Assembly: GCF_900100265.1 (NCBI RefSeq)
Contig: NZ_LT629696.1
Span: 3,906,001-3,970,000 of the forward strand
Direction of reading: 5' to 3'
From: Leifsonia sp. 466MF
GTDB taxonomy: Bacteria > Actinomycetota > Actinomycetes > Actinomycetales > Microbacteriaceae
DNA: 64,000 nt
Part shown: one piece after another, positions 59,296 to 64,000 of the stretch
Numbering within the stretch: position 1 is the first letter of the stretch
How the letters are laid out: each line of letters starts with the position of its first letter
Program-made: the position numbers and the translations under genes
Notes under the pieces: model-generated
Seen by the model: only the letters and a program-made list of their open reading frames with translations
Told to the model about the DNA's origin: nothing
Databases searched by the model: none

Positions 59296-60290
59296 CCACG
59301 ACGCAGGCGCCTCAGCCGGCCGTGCGGCCGCGCACCCCGTCCCTCCCGGGCTCGGGTCGCGGCCGCACGGCCCCGGCTCCGGGCGACATGGCCCCGCGTG
59401 CGGCCCGGCGGGGCTCCGCGCGCTGGCGTGGACTGGTGTGGCTCATCCCGGCGCTGGCCGTTCTGGCCGTGTTCGTCTACTGGCCGCTGATCCAGAACGT
59501 CGTCTTCAGCTTCCTGAAGTGGAACATCTACAGCGGCGACCAGACCTTCGTCGGCGTCGACAACTACGCCGACCTCGCCCAGGACCCGATCTTCTGGAAG
59601 GCGCTCGGCAACAACACCTGGTACGCGGTGCTCTCGATCGTGTTCCAGGTGTTCGGGGCTCTCGTCCTCGCCGCGATCGTCGAGAGCGTACGGAGTGAGC
59701 GCTGGCGCAAGGCGTTCCGGGCGATCTACTTCATCCCGTCGGCGATCTCGCTGACCGTCGCCGGCCTCCTGTTCTACTTCATCTACCAGCCGCAGACCGG
59801 CATGCTGAACGTCTTCCTCGACAACGTCGGGCTGGGGCAGTTCTCGCAGGCGTGGCTCGGGCACGAGGGGACGGCGATCTTCGCGATCATCGCGATGAGC
59901 CAGTGGCAGGGCTTCGGCTACAGCGTCCTGCTGTTCTCGGTGGCGCTCCAGCGCATCCCGCAGGAGCTGTACGAGGCCGCCAATCTCGACGGCGTCGGCC
60001 CGATCCGCCGCTTCTTCCAGGTGTCGCTGCCGCTGGTGCGCGAGATGACCGGGCTGATGATGATCGTCACCATCTCCGGCGCCTTCCAGGTGTTCAACGA
60101 GGTCATGGTGATGACGAGCGGCGGCCCGAACAACTCCAGCCAAGTGCTCGGCACATGGCTGTACCACGCGGGATTCGTCACCAACGACTTCGGTTCTGCG
60201 GCCGCGATCGGCGTGGCGATCTTCGTCATCACGCTGCTGCTGGCCGCCGCCCAGCTGGCCTACTCGCGCAAGAGGAGAGTGGAATGGTAG
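59292..60290 (+). CDS. Carbohydrate ABC transporter permease, MalF type (locus 2)
   Basis: 332 residues: a disordered Pro/Arg-rich start (1-50), then six hydrophobic segments, with EAA loop LYEAANLDGVGPIRRFFQVS near residue 227. Couples to an ATPase not encoded here. Overlaps the next permease gene by 7 nt and the binding-protein gene by 4. Confidence 0.92.
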   Translation: MTTTQAPQPAVRPRTPSLPGSGRGRTAPAPGDMAPRAARRGSARWRGLVWLIPALAVLAVFVYWPLIQNVVFSFLKWNIYSGDQTFVGVDNYADLAQDPIFWKALGNNTWYAVLSIVFQVFGALVLAAIVESVRSERWRKAFRAIYFIPSAISLTVAGLLFYFIYQPQTGMLNVFLDNVGLGQFSQAWLGHEGTAIFAIIAMSQWQGFGYSVLLFSVALQRIPQELYEAANLDGVGPIRRFFQVSLPLVREMTGLMMIVTISGAFQVFNEVMVMTSGGPNNSSQVLGTWLYHAGFVTNDFGSAAAIGVAIFVITLLLAAAQLAYSRKRRVEW

Positions 60291-61120
60291 TCCTCGCCCG
60301 TCTCGGCCGCTGGTCGCGCAGCGCCCTGGTCTGGGTTCTGCTGCTGGCCCTCGTCGTCGTGGTCCTCTACCCGCTGCTGTGGATGGTGACCAACGCCCTG
60401 AAGACCAACGCCGAGCTCTTCGGCAACCCCTTCGCGCTCCCAACCGAGTGGCTGTGGCAGAACTTCGCCAAGGCCTGGAACCAGGGCGTCGGCGACTTCG
60501 TGCTCACGAGCGTGTCGCTGACCGTCCTGGCGACGCTCATCACCGAGCTGATCAGTGCATGGGCGGCCTATGGGCTGACGCGGGTGAACATCCCGCTCAA
60601 CCGCACCTTCACCGTGATCGTGCTCGCCGGCCTGATGCTGGCGCCGACGGTCGCGCTCATCCCGCTGGTGAAGCTGTTCCAGGCATGGGGTCTGTACGAC
60701 ACCTTCTTCGGTCTGCTGATCCTGTACACGGCGTTCCGCATCCCGTTCACCGTCTTCCTGATGCGCGCCTACATGCTCGACCTGCCGCGCGAGGTGGATG
60801 AGGCCGCGTCGATCGACGGCGCCTCGCGGGCGGCGACCTTCTGGCGGATCATCCTGCCGATGAGTATGCCGATCGTCGCGACCACGATCGTCCTCAATGT
60901 GCTGCAGAACTGGAACGAGTACCTGTTCGCGATGATCTTCACCAGCGGGACGGGCGTGCAGACTCTTCCGGTCGGCCTCGCGGACATGATGTCGAAGAAC
61001 GGCACGCAGTACCCGGTCGTGTTCGCGGGGATGGTGATGGCCGCTCTGCCCATGGTGATCCTGTTCTTCGTGTGCCAGCGCTACTTCGTGCGCGGTCTCG
61101 CCGGCGGCGTTGGCAAGTAG
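60284..61120 (+). CDS. Carbohydrate ABC transporter permease, MalG type (locus 2)
   Basis: 278 residues with six hydrophobic segments and EAA loop VDEAASIDGASRAATFWRII near residue 168. The end, FVCQRYFVRGLAGGVGK, is typical of CUT1 second permeases. The ATG at 60284 has AGAGGAGAG 7 nt upstream and lies inside the previous gene; the start of the same frame at 59852 is a shadow. Confidence 0.92.
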   Translation: MVVLARLGRWSRSALVWVLLLALVVVVLYPLLWMVTNALKTNAELFGNPFALPTEWLWQNFAKAWNQGVGDFVLTSVSLTVLATLITELISAWAAYGLTRVNIPLNRTFTVIVLAGLMLAPTVALIPLVKLFQAWGLYDTFFGLLILYTAFRIPFTVFLMRAYMLDLPREVDEAASIDGASRAATFWRIILPMSMPIVATTIVLNVLQNWNEYLFAMIFTSGTGVQTLPVGLADMMSKNGTQYPVVFAGMVMAALPMVILFFVCQRYFVRGLAGGVGK

Positions 61121-61124
61121 CGGG

Positions 61125-62303
61125 GTGCGGACGTACCTCGAGCTCGTCCGCGTCCCCGGCGTCCTTCGGGTCACGGTCTCGCAGCTGGTGGCGCGCTTCC
61201 CGCTCGGGATGCTGTCGCTCGCCGTCCTGCTGCACGTACGGCACGCGAGCGGCTCCTATGCGCTGGCCGGGCTCGTCGTCGCGTCGGTGAGCGTCGGCGA
61301 GGCGGTGGCCATGCCGCTTGTCAGCCGATCGGTCGGGGCGCTGGGCATCCGGCCACCGGTGCTGGTAGCCGCCCTGCTGAACGCCACAGGGATGCTGCTG
61401 CTCGCGTTCGGGCCACCACAACCCGTCCTGATGGTGGCGCTCGGGGCCGTGATCGGCGCGTCCGTTCCTCCGCTCATGCCGGTGGTGCGCGCGCTGTACC
61501 CTCGGCTCGTGCCCCGCCGGACGGTCCCGGCGCTGTTCGCCCTCGACACCTCCGCGCAGGAGCTGATCTGGATCACCGGACCGGTGGTCGCCACACTGCT
61601 CAGCGGCGCGGTGTCGACGCAGGCGCCGCTCGTGCTCGCCGCGCTGGTGACGCTCGGCGGCACGGTCTGGTTCCTGCTCGCCCCGCACATCGCGGGCGTC
61701 CGGCTGCCGCGCAGCAGGACGCGCCCCGGCACCGTGCTGCTGACGCGGTCCGTTCGCCTGGCCGCCGCGACGAGTTTCGCCCTGATCGCGTCGTTCGCCG
61801 CGCTCGAGATCGCGCTGGTGGCGCGCTTCGACGGCCATGGCATCCTCGCCGGGCTGGCGATCGCCGTGTCGAGCCTGGGGTCGCTGATCGGAGGGATCGC
61901 GTTCGGTCACCGGAGCTTCGGGACGAGGAGTCTGGCGGCCGTGCTCGGTGGTGTGGCCGTCGCGACGGCGGCGGCCGGACTGGTCCCCGGCATCCCCCTG
62001 CTCTACGGCGTGCTGTTCCTTTCGGGGCTCGGCTTCGCGCCGTCGCTGGCCGCCCTCTACGCCATGGTCTCATCCGCTCTTCCGGAGACCGCGACCCCGG
62101 AGGCCTTCGGCTGGCTCAACACGGCGGGGCTCGTCGGGGGAGCGACCGGCACTGCGGTCGCGGGGGTGCTCGGGGATGCGCTCGGCCCCGGGGACCCGTT
62201 CGTCGCGGCGACCGCTGCATCCGTGGTCGCCGCGCTGCTCCCGCTCTCACCCGGTCTGCGACCCGCCCGTGAGCACACGGCCGGTGATGAGCCGCGGGCC
62301 TAG
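61125..62303 (+). CDS. MFS transporter
   Basis: 392 residues, about twelve hydrophobic segments; begins VRTYLELVRVPGVLRVTVSQ, a familiar start for a sugar- or drug-type MFS group. The GTG at 61125 follows the permease stop by 4 nt; a TTG at 61110 overlapping that gene is an alternative. It may export a product of the Amadori pathway such as the freed amine, or be unrelated. Its stop overlaps the stop of the convergent AraC gene. Confidence 0.82.
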   Translation: MRTYLELVRVPGVLRVTVSQLVARFPLGMLSLAVLLHVRHASGSYALAGLVVASVSVGEAVAMPLVSRSVGALGIRPPVLVAALLNATGMLLLAFGPPQPVLMVALGAVIGASVPPLMPVVRALYPRLVPRRTVPALFALDTSAQELIWITGPVVATLLSGAVSTQAPLVLAALVTLGGTVWFLLAPHIAGVRLPRSRTRPGTVLLTRSVRLAAATSFALIASFAALEIALVARFDGHGILAGLAIAVSSLGSLIGGIAFGHRSFGTRSLAAVLGGVAVATAAAGLVPGIPLLYGVLFLSGLGFAPSLAALYAMVSSALPETATPEAFGWLNTAGLVGGATGTAVAGVLGDALGPGDPFVAATAASVVAALLPLSPGLRPAREHTAGDEPRA

Positions 62304-63238
62304 TCCTGCAGCGCCACCGCGGGATGCATTCCGTATGCCTCGCGGTAGCGGCGGGCGAAGCGGTCGAGGTCGGCGAAACCCCAGCGGCCGGCGAGGTCGG
62401 CGAGGTCGGTGGTCGCCGGGTCGGAGACCTGGAGCTCGGTGTGCGCCGCCGACAGCCGCACCTGCTGCAGGTATCCCTGGGCCGTCGTCCCAGCGTGGGT
62501 GCGGAACGCGGCATGAAGCTGAGCGATGGTGGCCCCGGCCGCCCCAGCGATGTCCGTCACCGTGATGGGCAGGGACGCGTAGTCCTCGATGAACCCGACC
62601 GCCCGACGGTACGACTCCAGCTGCGCGGTGGGCGTCTGTGCTTGCTCCCGGGGATCAGTGCTCAGCGAGAAGCAGTTGAGGGCGGCGAGCGACAGTGTGT
62701 GGAACAGGCTCGCGCGCACCAGCGGGTGCCGGAACGTGCCCGACTCCATGTACTCGGCGGCGACCGTCGCGGCCGTCATCATGTACTCCGCGTGCTTCGG
62801 GCTCCGCGTCTGCGCCGAGTCGAACACGACCGGGCCCTCATGCCCCAGGGCGGTGGCCGCCACGTCGCTGAGCGTCTGCGGCGACAGGAAGATGTTGACG
62901 ACGTCGCTGTCCTCGGCGAAGCAGGTGAAGTCGTGACCCGGCCGGATCAGGAAGGGCGACCGCGCGCCGAAGCCCCGCTCGCCGTCGATGTCCCAGCGGT
63001 ACACGTCGGTCTTGACGTTCACGATGACGACGTCGTCGAAGTCCCCGGACGTCTCCCATTGGCCGCCGATCGCATAGCGCGCGACAGAGAACGACGGATC
63101 GATCGCCTGATCGACGTCGAACGAGAAGTCGTTCTGCGGCAGCTGAGCGAAGGCGAACCGGCCTCCGGCTGCGGCCATCGCCGCATCCGCCTCCTCCGGA
63201 TCGGAGGTGTGGCTGTGCAGGCGCGTGAAGTCAGCCAT
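62300..63238 (-). CDS. AraC family transcriptional regulator
   Basis: 312 residues. N-terminal sensor domain (residues 20-190, beta-rich with FSFDVDQAIDPSFSVARYAI and FGARSPFLIRPGHDFTCFAE), C-terminal double helix-turn-helix (ITVTDIAGAAGATIAQLHAA and LAGRWGFADLDRFARRYREA). Ligand and targets unknown. The ATG is supported by TAGCGT 6 nt upstream. It is convergent with locus 2, so not necessarily its regulator. Confidence 0.88.
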   Translation of the reverse strand: MADFTRLHSHTSDPEEADAAMAAAGGRFAFAQLPQNDFSFDVDQAIDPSFSVARYAIGGQWETSGDFDDVVIVNVKTDVYRWDIDGERGFGARSPFLIRPGHDFTCFAEDSDVVNIFLSPQTLSDVAATALGHEGPVVFDSAQTRSPKHAEYMMTAATVAAEYMESGTFRHPLVRASLFHTLSLAALNCFSLSTDPREQAQTPTAQLESYRRAVGFIEDYASLPITVTDIAGAAGATIAQLHAAFRTHAGTTAQGYLQQVRLSAAHTELQVSDPATTDLADLAGRWGFADLDRFARRYREAYGMHPAVALQD

Positions 63239-63244
63239 CCACCA

Positions 63245-63250
63245 ACGCTA
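63245..63250 (-). promoter_or_regulatory. Leaderless-type -10 box TAGCGT
   Basis: On the minus strand TAGCGT ends 6 nt before the ATG at 63238. Confidence 0.5.
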
Positions 63251-63303
63251 CCTCGCCCCCCTGAGGAAAGGGAGGGCGAGGGAGGCGGTTGACGCGGTGG
63301 TCG

Positions 63304-63477
63304 TTACTCGGTATGGCCGAGGACACCCACCGGGATGCCGAAGGAGAGCGCGATGCAGACGATGCCGGCGAAGAACACGAGGCCCTGCCACGCCGGCAGG
63401 GTGTCGGCGAGCCCGAGGAGGAAGATCCCTACCAGGAACAGGATGAAGCATCCGATGAACGCGAGCACGTCGCCCAT
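63304..63477 (-). CDS. 57-residue two-segment membrane protein
   Basis: Short open frame MGDVLAFIGCFILFLVGIFL onward, with a second hydrophobic segment GLVFFAGIVCIALSFGIPVG and the end VLGHTE. An AAGGG site lies 7 nt before the ATG. It starts 3 nt after the stop of the ChaB-like gene on the same strand, so both are probably one transcript. Function unknown; codon use fits its neighbours. Confidence 0.72.
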   Translation of the reverse strand: MGDVLAFIGCFILFLVGIFLLGLADTLPAWQGLVFFAGIVCIALSFGIPVGVLGHTE

Positions 63478-63479
63478 TG

Positions 63480-63881
63480 CTAGCCCTTCTTTCGCTTGGC
63501 CGCCGTCTCGCGACGATTGGCGCGCTTGATCTCGTCGATCAGCTCGTCCTTCGTCATGCGCGTGCGGCCCGAGATGTCGAGGCGCTTGGCGATCTCGAGC
63601 AGGTGCGCCTTCGACGCGTTCGCGTCCACGCCCTCCTCGGTCGGTGCGTCCGTGTCGCGGCCGCCGGCCGCCTTCCGGTCGGACGGCCCGTTCTCGGCCT
63701 TGCGCTCCCAGTGGTCGCCGACCTTCTCGTACTCGTGCTTGAGTGCGGCGAAGGCGGTTCGGTGCGCCCGTTCGCCCTCGCCGTACTCCTCGACCGCCGA
63801 GTCGTGCGCCTTCGACCAGAGGGCCTGGGCGTGCTTCTCCGAACGCTCGAGGGTGGAGGGCAGCTCCTGCGATGCGGGCAT
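63480..63881 (-). CDS. ChaB-like / Rho_N domain protein
   Basis: 133 residues. LPSTLERSEKHAQALWSKAH and EEYGEGERAHRTAFAALKHE form a ChaB-type helical domain, and the C-terminus LLEIAKRLDISGRTRMTKDE is a Rho N-terminal-like helix pair that often binds nucleic acid, ending in a basic tail. Role unknown; such proteins are frequent in actinobacteria. The ATG at 63881 has GGAAGGAG, though 14 nt away. Confidence 0.82.
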   Translation of the reverse strand: MPASQELPSTLERSEKHAQALWSKAHDSAVEEYGEGERAHRTAFAALKHEYEKVGDHWERKAENGPSDRKAAGGRDTDAPTEEGVDANASKAHLLEIAKRLDISGRTRMTKDELIDEIKRANRRETAAKRKKG

Positions 63882-64000
63882 GGTCCTGTGGTACTCCTTC
63901 CGCTGCCGTCGGGGCTAGTACTTCTCCACAGCTACCCCACTCCTCCGGGTTTTCAACCGGGTCCTCGGTCGGCCCCCGCGGCGCGTACCGTCGCGCCAGT

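Noticed and set aside
1..64000. Integrated phage or mobile element
   Set aside because: No integrase, transposase, terminase or tRNA-linked attachment site is visible, and codon and GC character are uniform.

Overview
The window is a high-GC (roughly 70% by eye) actinobacterial chromosome segment. An Lsr2 nucleoid protein, efeO/efeB iron-uptake genes, families I associate with Microbacteriaceae (DUF7882-, DUF6098-, DUF7218- and DUF6457-like) and GTG or leaderless starts point to Microbacteriaceae, possibly Leifsonia or a close relative; this is inference. I see no rRNA, tRNA, CRISPR, phage or transposase gene.

Layout. 1-2.3 kb: ABC-2 exporter (ATPase plus an edge-truncated permease). 2.6-16.7 kb: carbohydrate locus 1, with a GH38-like glycosidase, a solute-binding lipoprotein, two permeases, a LacI regulator, a BadF-type kinase, a GH4 NAD-dependent glycosidase and an FAD oxidoreductase; an MFS exporter sits inside it. 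Near-identical 14-bp dyads (TGGNANCGNTNCCA) lie in front of its transcription units. 16.8-19.7 kb: small unknown genes including a paralogous pair, then a glycosyltransferase. 19.7-37.2 kb: mostly single housekeeping or accessory genes (Rieske/FAD oxidoreductase, PrmC-like methyltransferase, TspO-like protein, AEC transporter, TOPRIM protein, aldo/keto reductase, SGNH-GAF protein, 5'-3' exonuclease, NUDIX, hydrolase, VOC). 37.3-41.5 kb: secreted phosphoesterase and efeB/efeO. 41.7-45.8 kb: zinc-ribbon protein, response regulator and a large PAS hybrid histidine kinase. 45.9-49.7 kb: RHH protein, lipoprotein, NRAMP-like transporter, two small proteins, glycosyltransferase. 49.8-53.4 kb: haem-oxygenase-like protein with CDGSH, PncC-type amidase, Lsr2, MobA-like protein. 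54.7-62.3 kb: carbohydrate locus 2 (SIS deglycase, PfkB kinase, LacI, binding protein, two permeases, MFS), resembling fructosamine (Amadori product) catabolism, with two identical 16-bp operators. 62.3-63.9 kb: AraC regulator, a 57-residue membrane protein and a ChaB/Rho_N protein.

Themes. Neither sugar transporter has its own ATPase, so a shared MsiK-type ATPase elsewhere is likely. Two families of hairpin-forming repeats fill the spaces in and around the sugar loci; one tandem array has a period of about 163 bp and the other about 128 bp. At least 16 genes carry a TANNNT hexamer exactly 6-7 nt before the start codon, the mark of leaderless transcripts, and several start choices here rest on it.
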